64,000 nt of DNA from Saccharibacillus soli. GTDB taxonomy: Bacteria; Bacillota; Bacilli; Paenibacillales; Paenibacillaceae. The notes under the pieces are model-generated. The model searched no databases and had not been told where the DNA came from. It worked only from the letters and a program-made list of their open reading frames with translations. Both the position numbers and the translations under genes were made by a program. The stretch covers positions 496,001 to 560,000 of the forward strand of contig NIOB01000002.1 of NCBI GenBank assembly GCA_002189105.1, given 5' to 3'. Below, piece after piece: positions 9,168 through 17,651 of the stretch (its first letter is position 1; every line of letters starts with the position of its first letter).

Positions 9168-10199
9168 ATGGACAGTCTGACCAAAAAACAGCTGACAGCC
9201 GAAGAGATCAACCGGATCGCCCAGGCTGCTTTTAACTGCACCTGCAAGACTTACGAAGAACTCAGTGAAGGATGGGCGAATTCCGCCTATCAATTGACCC
9301 TTGAAGATGGGCGTGAAGTTGTACTGAAGGTTGCGGCCGATTCGGAGGAAGGGCGTATGCGCTGCGAACGCGGCTTGATGCGAACCGAGACCGAAGTGAT
9401 GCGCCGCCTGGAGCAGTTGGGAAGTGTACCGCTGCCGCATATTTATGTCTATGACGATTCACGGAAGCTTCTGTCCAGCGAATATTTCCTGATGGAACGG
9501 GTAAAAGGAGAGACGTACGACAAGGTGCGCAGCGAATGTTCGCCTGCCGAACGCGAAGCCATTGACCGCGAGTTGGGCAGCTATTTCCGCCGTATCCATC
9601 AGATCGAAGGGGAGGGATTTGGTTATTATCTGCCCAATTCCTCCAACGCGTCCTCCTGGGAAGAGGCTTTTATTGCGCTGATGCGTGATGTGATGAAGGA
9701 TGGGCAGGAAGCGGGCGTTCAACTGCCCATGGCTTATGAAGATCTGGATGCTGAACTGGAGCGCAGACGATCCGTGCTTGGCGAGGTGAAGACGCCCAGA
9801 CTGGTTCATTGGGACTCCTGGCCAGGCAATGTGTTTGTGCAGGATGGCCGCGTAGAGAGCATTATCGACTTTGAGCGGGCGCTCTGGGCAGATCCGCTGA
9901 TGGAGCATGGGTTCGGCAAGTTCTGGGAATCCGATGCTTTTGCACAGGGCTATGCCGCTGAGGACGCTGCGATGCAAGGTCAAAAAGAGGTTTCTGCCTC
10001 GACATCCTCTACTCCAACAGCTTCTACAGTCCTGCCTGAAGGCTCTGAAGAGTCGCAGCAGATCCGCCGGGCGCTGTACGCTTTGTATCTGGATCTGGTG
10101 ATGCGCGTGGAATGTCATTATCGCGGCTTTGGGCAGGAGCATACGGAATGGGCACAGCAGAATCTCGCAGACGGATGGAATCGATATTTGCAGGTGTAG
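9168..10199 (+). CDS. Aminoglycoside-phosphotransferase-fold kinase
   Basis: A 343-residue protein of the APH/choline-kinase fold. It has the N-lobe lysine region (GREVVLKVAA), the catalytic loop in the variant form HWDSWPGNVF (the usual form is HGDLHPGN) and the metal-binding aspartate in IIDFERALWADP. A low-complexity Ser/Thr stretch near residues 275-295 looks like a surface loop. The family includes antibiotic kinases and many sugar or metabolite kinases; nothing here identifies the substrate, and resistance should not be assumed. ATG at 9168 lies downstream of GGGGAAGGG; the frame extends 90 nt further upstream without a ribosome site. Confidence 0.85.
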   Translation: MDSLTKKQLTAEEINRIAQAAFNCTCKTYEELSEGWANSAYQLTLEDGREVVLKVAADSEEGRMRCERGLMRTETEVMRRLEQLGSVPLPHIYVYDDSRKLLSSEYFLMERVKGETYDKVRSECSPAEREAIDRELGSYFRRIHQIEGEGFGYYLPNSSNASSWEEAFIALMRDVMKDGQEAGVQLPMAYEDLDAELERRRSVLGEVKTPRLVHWDSWPGNVFVQDGRVESIIDFERALWADPLMEHGFGKFWESDAFAQGYAAEDAAMQGQKEVSASTSSTPTASTVLPEGSEESQQIRRALYALYLDLVMRVECHYRGFGQEHTEWAQQNLADGWNRYLQV

Positions 10200-10244
10200 A
10201 AGACAAGGAGCATCATCAATAGATAGACGGAGGCGAAGACGCAG

Positions 10245-11183
10245 ATGGATTATCGGAGATTGGGCGGTACGGGACTCAAGGTGAGTGAGATCAGTCTGGG
10301 CAGTTGGCTGACGTATGGCGGTTATGTCGAACGGGAAAGTGCTGTGAATTCCATTCACGCAGCGTATGACGAAGGCATCAATTTTTTTGATACCGCCAAT
10401 GTATATGAACGCGGCGAAGCGGAGAAAGTCGTAGGCGAGGCGCTCAAGCGGTATCCGCGTGAATCTTATGTGCTGGCGACAAAAGTTTTTGGCAAGATGG
10501 GCGAGGGTCCCAATGATTCGGGTTTATCGCGTAAACATATCATCGAGCAGTGCAACGCCAGTCTGTCCCGGCTTGGCCTGGATTATGTGGACATCTACTA
10601 CTGCCACCGCTACCATCCAGAGACGCCTGTGCAGGAAACGCTTCGGGCGCTGGACGATCTGGTACGTCAGGGCAAGGTGCTCTATGTTGGCGTCAGCCAG
10701 TGGACGGCGGCGCAGATCACCCAGGCACTGGGAACGGCGGATCGTTATCTCCTCGACCGGATCGTGGTCAACCAGCCGGTCTACAATATGTTCGACCGTT
10801 ACATTGAGCAGGAGATTATCCCGCTTGGTCAGCGTGAAGGCGTCGGCCAGGTGGTCTACTCGCCACTTGCACAGGGACTGCTGACCGGCAAATACAAGCC
10901 GGGAGCTGAAGTACCGGCGGACAGCCGCGCAGCCAAGCTGGGCTGGAACGAAGAACGTCTGAACCAGGAGCGGATCGCCAAGGTTGGCGAGCTGTCGAAG
11001 ATTGCGGACGAATTGGGCATCAAGGTCAGCCAACTGGCGATTGCCTGGATTCTGCGTCAGTCCAACGTTGCCAGTGCGCTTGTGGGCGCCAGCCGTCCTG
11101 AACAGGTCAAGGAAAACGCGGCAGCTTCAGGGATCAAGCTCACCCCGGACGTGCTGGAACGCATCGAAGAAATTTTGGCTTAG
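10245..11183 (+). CDS. Aldo/keto reductase (voltage-gated K+ channel beta-subunit-like)
   Basis: A 312-residue NADPH-dependent oxidoreductase with the complete catalytic tetrad: Asp and Tyr in FFDTANVYERGEAE, Lys in VLATKVFG and His in YYCHRYHPETP. The cofactor-binding C-terminal part ends with WILRQSNVASALVGASRPEQ. Sequence character is closest to the Kv-beta/YghZ branch, which reduces aldehydes and methylglyoxal-like compounds. GGAGG lies 13-17 nt before the ATG. It begins 45 nt after the kinase gene on the same strand, so co-transcription is likely, ending at the hairpin at 11210. Confidence 0.93.
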   Translation: MDYRRLGGTGLKVSEISLGSWLTYGGYVERESAVNSIHAAYDEGINFFDTANVYERGEAEKVVGEALKRYPRESYVLATKVFGKMGEGPNDSGLSRKHIIEQCNASLSRLGLDYVDIYYCHRYHPETPVQETLRALDDLVRQGKVLYVGVSQWTAAQITQALGTADRYLLDRIVVNQPVYNMFDRYIEQEIIPLGQREGVGQVVYSPLAQGLLTGKYKPGAEVPADSRAAKLGWNEERLNQERIAKVGELSKIADELGIKVSQLAIAWILRQSNVASALVGASRPEQVKENAAASGIKLTPDVLERIEEILA

Positions 11184-11209
11184 TGAGATGATGATCGCAT
11201 CGAGTCATC

Positions 11210-11251
11210 AAGCCGCATGAACGGGAGGGCTCCCGTTCATGCGGCTTTTTA
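11210..11251 (+). terminator. Rho-independent terminator
   Basis: 18-bp perfect stem (11210-11227 with 11230-11247) followed by T5. Confidence 0.93.
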
Positions 11252-11362
11252 TCATGGGTGACTGGTATGGGATCATTCCTTAGTCTGAGGTATCTTGATC
11301 GACAGCAAGCCATAGAACCCGAAGAAACGAAAGAAGAAACGTTTAAAATTACCGCAACTCCG

Positions 11363-11392
11363 TTGCTTACAAGGGTGTCCAATAGGTATAAT
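11363..11392 (+). promoter_or_regulatory. Sigma-A-type promoter of the MBOAT/SGNH pair
   Basis: TTGCTT, an 18-nt spacer, then a perfect TATAAT, about 110 nt before the MBOAT start codon. This is the main feature of the 11252-11500 gap. Confidence 0.65.
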
Positions 11393-11500
11393 GGGCGTTG
11401 TGCCTTAACGGTACGATTCGCCATTTGTGTCTGGTTTACACTGCATCGCTGCGTACCCGCCTCCCGGCGGACCCGCGGGACGAAGAGAGGAAGGGAAGAC

Positions 11501-12898
11501 GTGCTTTTCAATTCTTACGAATTCATTTTTGCTTACCTGCCGGTTGTGTTCATCGGCTATTTCCTGTTGAACCGATTCAAGCTCTACAACACGGCGAAAA
11601 TCTGGATGGCCTTGGCTTCACTGTTCTTCTATGCGTATGAAGACACCCGTTACCTGCCGCTGATCCTCGGCTCCATTGCGTTCAACTACCTGGTAGGACG
11701 TGGGCTGGGCCACATTAACTCAAATGGGGTTAATCACAAGGGCAAGTGGCTTCTGGTTCTGGGGATTGTAGGCGATGTGGGGCTGCTCGGCTACTACAAA
11801 TACGCCGACTTCTTCATTGAGAACTATAATGGCCTGTTCGGACAGGACTTCTCGCTGTTACATATTGCACTGCCGCTTGGCATCAGCTTCTTCACATTCA
11901 CTCAACTGGCTTATCTGGTGGATGCGTACCGGGGCAGCGCACGGGAATACAATGTTGCGAACTACGTGCTGTTCGTGACCTTCTTCCCGCACTTGATCGC
12001 TGGACCGATTCTCCATCACAAAGAGATGATGCCGCAGTTCGACGATCCCGACAGCAAACGGATTCGCGCCGATAATATCTCGCGCGGTATCTTCATCTTC
12101 TGCATTGGTTTGTTTAAGAAGGTCGTCATCGCCGATCTGCTGGCTCCAATTGCCACAGCGGGCTTCGACAGCAGCGGACATGCCCTGCATTTCGTGGAAG
12201 CCTGGACCACGTCGCTGGCTTATACCGGTCAGCTGTATTTTGACTTCAGCGCCTATTCGGATATGGCGATTGGCCTCGGCCTGATCTTCAATATCAAGCT
12301 TCCCGTGAACTTTAACTCGCCTTACAAAGGCGTCAATATCAAAGACTTCTGGGCGAGATGGCATATGACACTCAGCCGCTTCCTGCGGGATTACATCTAC
12401 ATTCCGCTCGGCGGCAACCGTAAAGGAACGACCCGGACTTACATCAACTTGTTCCTGACCTTCCTGATCGGAGGTTTCTGGCACGGAGCAGGCTGGACCT
12501 TCATCATCTGGGGGGCAATGCACGGTGCCGCTCAGGTGGTTCAGCGCTTGTGGCAGCTGACCGGCATCAAGATGAACAAATACGTCGGCTGGTTTATCAC
12601 GTTCAACTTCGTCAATATCGCCTGGGTCTTCTTCCGTGCCCAGCATTGGTCCGACGGCGTGCGGATTCTCAAGGGAATGTTCGGCATGACCGGCATCATT
12701 CTGCCACCGGACATTCTGACGGCTGGACTGCCAATCGTTGTTGTGGCTCTGCTGATCGCTTTGTTTGCACGCAACTCGATCCAATTGACGGAAAGCTTCA
12801 AGCCGACGCTTGGACGCGCCGTGTTTGCCGCCGCCATCTTCGTCGTCTCGCTTCTGTATTTCAACCAAATCAGCGAATTCCTCTACTTCAATTTCTGA
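11501..12898 (+). CDS. MBOAT family O-acyltransferase (AlgI/DltB-like)
   Basis: A 465-residue polytopic membrane protein (~10-12 helices) that should move an acyl group across the membrane onto an extracellular polymer. The family signature is clear: conserved His in FWHGAGWTFIIWGAMHG, NFNSPYKGVNIKDFWARWHM and RDYIYIPLGGNR. The start is taken as GTG at 11501, with GGAAGGGAA just upstream and the typical N terminus LFNSYEFIFAYLPVVF; the frame runs further upstream through non-coding promoter sequence. It is followed after 32 nt by an SGNH-like partner, the usual arrangement for polysaccharide O-acetylation systems. Confidence 0.93.
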   Translation: MLFNSYEFIFAYLPVVFIGYFLLNRFKLYNTAKIWMALASLFFYAYEDTRYLPLILGSIAFNYLVGRGLGHINSNGVNHKGKWLLVLGIVGDVGLLGYYKYADFFIENYNGLFGQDFSLLHIALPLGISFFTFTQLAYLVDAYRGSAREYNVANYVLFVTFFPHLIAGPILHHKEMMPQFDDPDSKRIRADNISRGIFIFCIGLFKKVVIADLLAPIATAGFDSSGHALHFVEAWTTSLAYTGQLYFDFSAYSDMAIGLGLIFNIKLPVNFNSPYKGVNIKDFWARWHMTLSRFLRDYIYIPLGGNRKGTTRTYINLFLTFLIGGFWHGAGWTFIIWGAMHGAAQVVQRLWQLTGIKMNKYVGWFITFNFVNIAWVFFRAQHWSDGVRILKGMFGMTGIILPPDILTAGLPIVVVALLIALFARNSIQLTESFKPTLGRAVFAAAIFVVSLLYFNQISEFLYFNF

Positions 12899-12930
12899 AA
12901 TAAGGGTTCGGTTCGTCATGGGGGAAGGTT

Positions 12931-14382
12931 ATGGATAACAAGGATTACCGCAAATTCCTGGTCAAGTTCACCGCCAGCGGACTCGTATTCGCGCTGCTGG
13001 TCGGTCTGTTTATGTACATTGTTGATCCGCTGCAAATGTATCGGAAGTCAACGCTCTATACACCGCTTTATTCATCGCAGGAACGTTATCAGAACGCAGG
13101 TCTGGCCCGCAGTTATGATTACGACACCATCATTCTCGGCAGCTCGATGACCCAGAACTTTGTGCCTTCCTATGTGGAGAGTCTGATGGGCGGCAAGGTG
13201 ATGAAGCTGTCGATCGAAGGTTCAACCGCGATGGAGCAGAACGCCGTCGGCAAGGTGGCTTTTGAGACGGGGCAGGTCAAAAAGGTGCTGTGGGGATTGG
13301 ATTACTTCGCCATGCGTCAGGACGTCGATGCCAAGTCGGAGAACATGCCGATGTATATGTACGATCAGAATCCATTTAATGATTACGAGTACCTGTTTAA
13401 TATCTCGAATATCAAGCATGCCTGGAGAGCATTAACGTCTTCTCCGGACGAATACAAGGCGCTGCGGAATCTCGATCTGCTGCGCAACTGGGACAAATCG
13501 GCCGGATTCAGTCAGGATCGCGTGCTGAGAACCTGGGAGATCGACCGTACCAAGGAGATCGGCTATGGCAAAAACGAGTTCTCGCTCGATAATGTCAAAG
13601 CGGTCTTCCAAAAGTATGTGCTCAGTCTGGTGAAGGCTCATCCGGAAACGCAGTTCACATTCTATTATCCGCCGTATACCATTCTGCGTCAGCAGATCTG
13701 GGCAGAGACGAATCCGGTGCGTGCGGCCAATCAGTATGCGATGAAGAAGTACATGTTTGAGCAGTTCAGCCAGTACCCGAACGTCAAAGTGTACGACTTC
13801 CAGGAAGATACTTCGATCACGTACAACCTGGGTCAGTATAAAGACCTTTCTCACCACAGACAGGCCATCAATGAACAGATTCTGCGTGACATTATCGCAG
13901 GCAAGCATCTGGTCACGGCGGAAAATGTGGATCAGTTTAACGAACAGCTGAAAAATCAGCTGGCTCACCTGGCTGTTGATATGAAAAGCGGTGCATTTAA
14001 TCTCTACGTCTATATCAACGATCAGGAAGTACAATTCACCGTGCCCGCCCAGATCCGCGAAGGCCAGATCCTGGTACCGGTCAAGGAACTTGCTGCGGCG
14101 TTGGGGGCAGAGTTCGGATTCGATGGAACAAGCGTCGTGAAGCTGCGCAAAGGCGACATTACCGCGACTCTGAACAAAGGCGGGGCCCGGATGACCGTAC
14201 AGACAGGCGATGATGCAGCAAACGCCAAGACGGTTGATCTGGGGTACAAGATGCAGAACCTGAGCGGCAGCATGATGGTAGCCATCGAGCCGGTGGCGGA
14301 AGTCTTTGCGAAGTCACTGGAGGTTACCCAGCCTGAGAAATATGTGAAGGAGATTCGGATCAAGACCGACTCCGCCCAATAA
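12931..14382 (+). CDS. SGNH-like acyl-transfer partner with C-terminal stalk domain
   Basis: A 483-residue protein with an N-terminal signal-anchor helix (residues ~10-30), so the rest lies outside the membrane. Residues ~60-330 resemble DltD/AlgX-type SGNH folds, with the block-I serine in TIILGSSMTQNF and a candidate late Asp/His in YKDLSHHRQAIN. Residues ~365-480 match the copper-amine-oxidase N-terminal-like stalk domain common in Paenibacillus surface proteins (VYINDQEVQF..ILVPVKELAAALGAEF). It is probably the extracellular half of the acylation system encoded with the upstream MBOAT gene. The polymer acted on is unknown. Confidence 0.82.
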   Translation: MDNKDYRKFLVKFTASGLVFALLVGLFMYIVDPLQMYRKSTLYTPLYSSQERYQNAGLARSYDYDTIILGSSMTQNFVPSYVESLMGGKVMKLSIEGSTAMEQNAVGKVAFETGQVKKVLWGLDYFAMRQDVDAKSENMPMYMYDQNPFNDYEYLFNISNIKHAWRALTSSPDEYKALRNLDLLRNWDKSAGFSQDRVLRTWEIDRTKEIGYGKNEFSLDNVKAVFQKYVLSLVKAHPETQFTFYYPPYTILRQQIWAETNPVRAANQYAMKKYMFEQFSQYPNVKVYDFQEDTSITYNLGQYKDLSHHRQAINEQILRDIIAGKHLVTAENVDQFNEQLKNQLAHLAVDMKSGAFNLYVYINDQEVQFTVPAQIREGQILVPVKELAAALGAEFGFDGTSVVKLRKGDITATLNKGGARMTVQTGDDAANAKTVDLGYKMQNLSGSMMVAIEPVAEVFAKSLEVTQPEKYVKEIRIKTDSAQ

Positions 14383-14484
14383 TCTGTAGGTTCCAGGAAT
14401 TCCGATCGGAAGCTGTGTTCGGGTCGGAAGGTCTGGGCGGATGCTCACTCCTGTAGGGTGGACCCCAATACTCGTCTCAGACCC

Positions 14485-14532
14485 AAAAAAAACGCCGTTA
14501 GGCGGGATCGCTCCCGCTTAACGGCGTTTTTT
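14485..14532. terminator. Bidirectional terminator
   Basis: AAAAAAACGCCGTTA..GCGGGA paired with TCCCGC..TAACGGCGTTTTTT. It serves the SGNH gene on the plus strand and the receptor pair on the minus strand. No small peptide frame lies between the receptor stop and this hairpin. Confidence 0.93.
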
Positions 14533-14559
14533 CATAGGCTCGGTATTCCTTTTCACCGA

Positions 14560-15912
14560 CTATGCTTCAGGCTTGTCCCCGGACTCCGTCTCTCTGGCAA
14601 AGACCGAGACCAGGGATAGCAGCGAAGCCAACTGACGAAAATGCTGCTGATTATTCATATCCTGCGAGAGCTGCCAGCACTCCCTTACATGGATCGCACA
14701 TTCATTTTGGCGCTGCCGATGATAATGGTACACAGCCAGGTGATAATGCAAGCTGGCAAATGTACTGCGAATAATCGACTCCGGGTAGTAATTGTCCGGC
14801 CGACTGGCCAGATACTCCTCCAATGGCAGATACCGCTTCGCAATCAGATCATCGATGTCTACCCCATGAAGATTGGCTGCTTCCACAAGATTGGTCAGAC
14901 AGGGCAGCAGTTCATTGGGATAATGATCCATGTAGTCTTCATACTCCGGAAGAACGGAGAAATTGCCCAGCATCAATTCGATGTCCAGTCGATTACCCTG
15001 TGCAAAAATCTTAAAGTTCTGCACTTCTTCATGGTCACCCTCATCCAGAAGCTCAAAATGATCGAGATTGCCATAACGTTCGCTATAAGGGCGGGCTTCC
15101 TCATATCGTTTTTGTTCAATCAGAGCCAGCTGTTTATGCAGCAAGCCGCTTCCGTAGTATAAGACCAGTGGACGCCGGGGAAACGGCTTGGGGTCGTCTT
15201 CGGGCAGCGATTCTCCGCGCCGCAGACGTTCATAGACGTTAGTCGCATGAAGATAGAGTTCATCCGCCACTCGCTCCATCTCTATATATTTGCCTAGTTC
15301 ATAATATAGATTGCTTAACTGAAGCAGGGCATCCAGCTTCAATGCATCGGGCAGCAGGAACCGAAACGGTTCAAACTGCACGGCAGCCTTGAGGTTTTCT
15401 TCTCGATCCTCACCCAGGCGAGCACGGAACAGCCGATACTGACAGACCGACAGCCTTAGGGAATGTTGATGTTTCTCATGTTCGATGACACATTCGTAGA
15501 AGGGCGCAGACGCTGCCAACTGCCCGTTCAGGAACAGCATTTCGGCGGTCTCAAACACAAATCCAAGATATTTAAGATCTCGCAGCAGCCTTTTTAACAC
15601 GGAACGAACCAGATCATATCTGCCTAATTCGGCGCAGGCCAGCAGAAAAGGTTCGATCCGCCGCCGATTGGGCTTGCCTTCATAGAAACATTCACCCACA
15701 TACTCATCGAATAGCCAGCCTGTGGGCATATCCAGCGCTTCTGTAATCAGGGTCAGTTGGTGAAAGGACACGGGTTTGGGGGGTGTACTGTTCAGTATGG
15801 CACTGAATACGCCACGGTTCATACCTGATTTTTCACCTAAACTTGCGAAGTTATAGCCCTGCTGGATCATTTCTTTTTCGATCGCCGAACGCAGTTTAAA
15901 CGATTTATCCAT
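14560..15912 (-). CDS. AimR-like HTH-TPR receptor/regulator (receptor 4, orphan)
   Basis: A 450-residue protein with the layout of RRNPP peptide-pheromone receptors. An Xre-type HTH occupies residues ~1-60 (NFASLGEKSGMNRGVFSAIL). The family block YVGECFYEGKPNRRRIEPF follows, then paired helices of TPR type to the C terminus. The N-terminal half closely resembles receptor 1 (19286-20656): RLFRARLGEDREENLKAA here, RIFRAALGEDNEQNLRAA there. ATG at 15912 sits behind GAGAGGTG, 10 nt after the stop of the preceding receptor, so the two form an operon. No propeptide follows; a terminator comes within 30 nt. Function as a peptide-gated DNA-binding protein is inferred. Confidence 0.8.
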   Translation of the reverse strand: MDKSFKLRSAIEKEMIQQGYNFASLGEKSGMNRGVFSAILNSTPPKPVSFHQLTLITEALDMPTGWLFDEYVGECFYEGKPNRRRIEPFLLACAELGRYDLVRSVLKRLLRDLKYLGFVFETAEMLFLNGQLAASAPFYECVIEHEKHQHSLRLSVCQYRLFRARLGEDREENLKAAVQFEPFRFLLPDALKLDALLQLSNLYYELGKYIEMERVADELYLHATNVYERLRRGESLPEDDPKPFPRRPLVLYYGSGLLHKQLALIEQKRYEEARPYSERYGNLDHFELLDEGDHEEVQNFKIFAQGNRLDIELMLGNFSVLPEYEDYMDHYPNELLPCLTNLVEAANLHGVDIDDLIAKRYLPLEEYLASRPDNYYPESIIRSTFASLHYHLAVYHYHRQRQNECAIHVRECWQLSQDMNNQQHFRQLASLLSLVSVFARETESGDKPEA

Positions 15913-15922
15913 GCCGCACCTC

Positions 15923-17257
15923 TCAGAGGTCCGTCGGTTCGCACTGTCCACTGTACATGAGCGTCAGCGAGGCCAGCAGGCGAAACATCCGGTGATTGTT
16001 CAATTGATGGGATAACTCCCAACTTTGCAAAGCGGTTTGCAGCGATTCCTCTACCCGGCCGCGGCTGTAATGGTAGATGGAAAGCTGATACAGCAGACGG
16101 GCGAAACGGTTGCGGGTGACCTGCTTGTTGTAGGCATTATCCTGAAGGCTCATCGTATATTCGAGATCAAGAGGGAAGCGTCTCAGCCACTCATCAATGT
16201 CCAGGGCATGGCGATTGGCAGTCTTTAACATGACGATCAGGCCGGACGCGGTCTCTCGGGGATAAGCTTCCAGCAGACCCACATACTCCGGCAGCACTTC
16301 CGAATTCCCGTCCAACAGTTCACATCCCAGATGTGTCGCATAAGCGACTTCCTGGAGGGTCTGAAGCTTCTGTTGATCCTTGGGATCGTCATCACTTAAC
16401 CAGCTTAGATCCCCATACATCTCCGAGTACAACATGGCTTCCCTGTAATCCCCTCGTTCACAGAGCGCGATCTGCTTCATGATGTAGCCCTGACTGTAAT
16501 AACACAAGGCAGGACGCGGAAGGGAATGTTCCGGCACAAAAGGTACAGCAGGTGGACGATCACGTGTTCCAAATAAACGTAAACAAAGAGCAATGAGTTC
16601 TTCTGCCGATGCTTCCAGTTCATCCGCATCCATTCGACTCAAGTTCAGGCTGCACATGGCCAGCAGAGCCTCCAGCTTGAATTCATCCGGCAGATTATCG
16701 CGGTAGGGCGAGAAAGCGTTAAGCGCCTTGGAATTCACCTCCTCGTCTTCACCCAGCCTGAGCAGGAAGAGTCGATAATGGCAGATGGCGACCTCAACAG
16801 AGTGTCGGCTGCCATTGTGCAGCAGCAGATATTCATATAGACGTTCTGTAATCGACTTCGTTCCATCTTGGTGGGTATTTTCTGCAATTTGGAACAGCAG
16901 CGGCAGATAACGAGGCTCCCCGTTTAACTTATCCAGTACCCGATCCACACAGTTGGGATGGCCCAACTCGATGCAGCGTTCCAGAAACGGCTCAATCCGG
17001 CTTCGATTCGGTCTCCCTCCGACAAAACATTCATCAACGTAAAGATCAAAAAAGGCGTCTTCCGGCAGTCCAAGCGCCTCACTGATTCGGATAAGATGTT
17101 GGAACGACATCGGGCTTCTGCGCGAGGCTCCCCCGACAAAGATCAAGCTGAGTGACCCGCGAGGAATTCCCGATCTGTCCGAGAGCGCGGAAAAGTTATA
17201 TCCCCGTTTTCGCATATTCTGTTTGATTGCCGTTCTTAGTGGATTGGAAGTCTGCAT
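15923..17257 (-). CDS. AimR-like HTH-TPR receptor/regulator (receptor 3, orphan)
   Basis: A 444-residue paralogue with HTH at residues ~3-60 (NFSALSDRSGIPRGSLSLIF), the block YVDECFVGGRPNRSRIEPF and a TPR-like helical remainder. ATG at 17257 has GAGGTG 6 nt upstream; the in-frame GTG nine bases earlier lies inside that ribosome site and is unlikely. It is the first gene of a two-gene unit with receptor 4. The host-like base composition differs from the AT-rich neighbour at 17651. No signal-peptide-bearing small frame was found between the two genes, which leave only 10 nt. Confidence 0.8.
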   Translation of the reverse strand: MQTSNPLRTAIKQNMRKRGYNFSALSDRSGIPRGSLSLIFVGGASRRSPMSFQHLIRISEALGLPEDAFFDLYVDECFVGGRPNRSRIEPFLERCIELGHPNCVDRVLDKLNGEPRYLPLLFQIAENTHQDGTKSITERLYEYLLLHNGSRHSVEVAICHYRLFLLRLGEDEEVNSKALNAFSPYRDNLPDEFKLEALLAMCSLNLSRMDADELEASAEELIALCLRLFGTRDRPPAVPFVPEHSLPRPALCYYSQGYIMKQIALCERGDYREAMLYSEMYGDLSWLSDDDPKDQQKLQTLQEVAYATHLGCELLDGNSEVLPEYVGLLEAYPRETASGLIVMLKTANRHALDIDEWLRRFPLDLEYTMSLQDNAYNKQVTRNRFARLLYQLSIYHYSRGRVEESLQTALQSWELSHQLNNHRMFRLLASLTLMYSGQCEPTDL

Positions 17258-17594
17258 GCTGGGCACCTCGGTCAGAAATATGAAAAAGCCAACACAACGG
17301 AAGGCAGATGAAAACGAAAAGTTAGTAAAAAACGAAAATATGCAAAAATGCTAATTGAGTCATTATAATCCCCGATAGTGAAACGTTTGCCCGGTATCTT
17401 TAATATCTATACTTTGTTCGCCCAAAGAGCAAGTAAGTTTGTCGAAACGATTAAATTTGACGCAAGGGGAGGAGAATTGCGAAGATCGCTCGCTTTATGT
17501 TACTTTCTGATATTGATTATAACATTTTGCGGGGCAAGAAGGGATAAATGGGAGATTGAGTGTCTTGGATTTAATAATCAGTGTGAAAAGGCAA
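17258..17594. other. Gap upstream of receptor 3
   Basis: AT-rich leader with a minus-strand TATAAT at 17362-17367, a possible -10 for the receptor 3/4 operon; no convincing -35 accompanies it. A plus-strand frame from TTG 17477 encodes a hydrophobic N terminus but runs into the opposing terminator. I do not call it a gene. Confidence 0.3.
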
Positions 17595-17651
17595 CTAAAA
17601 AAGCCCGGAACCGACCTCGACGAGCTTTCGTCAGCGGGGCGATTTCCGGGC
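17595..17651 (-). terminator. Terminator directly at the stop of receptor 2
   Basis: GCCCGGAA/TTCCGGGC outer stem with an inner GACGA/TCGTC hairpin, followed by T6 on the minus strand. The stem begins in the last base of the receptor's TAG, leaving no room for a downstream peptide gene. Confidence 0.9.

Noticed and set aside
9459-10358. 299-residue minus-strand frame over the kinase gene
   Set aside because: Shadow of the APH-type kinase; no ribosome site and composition typical of antisense.
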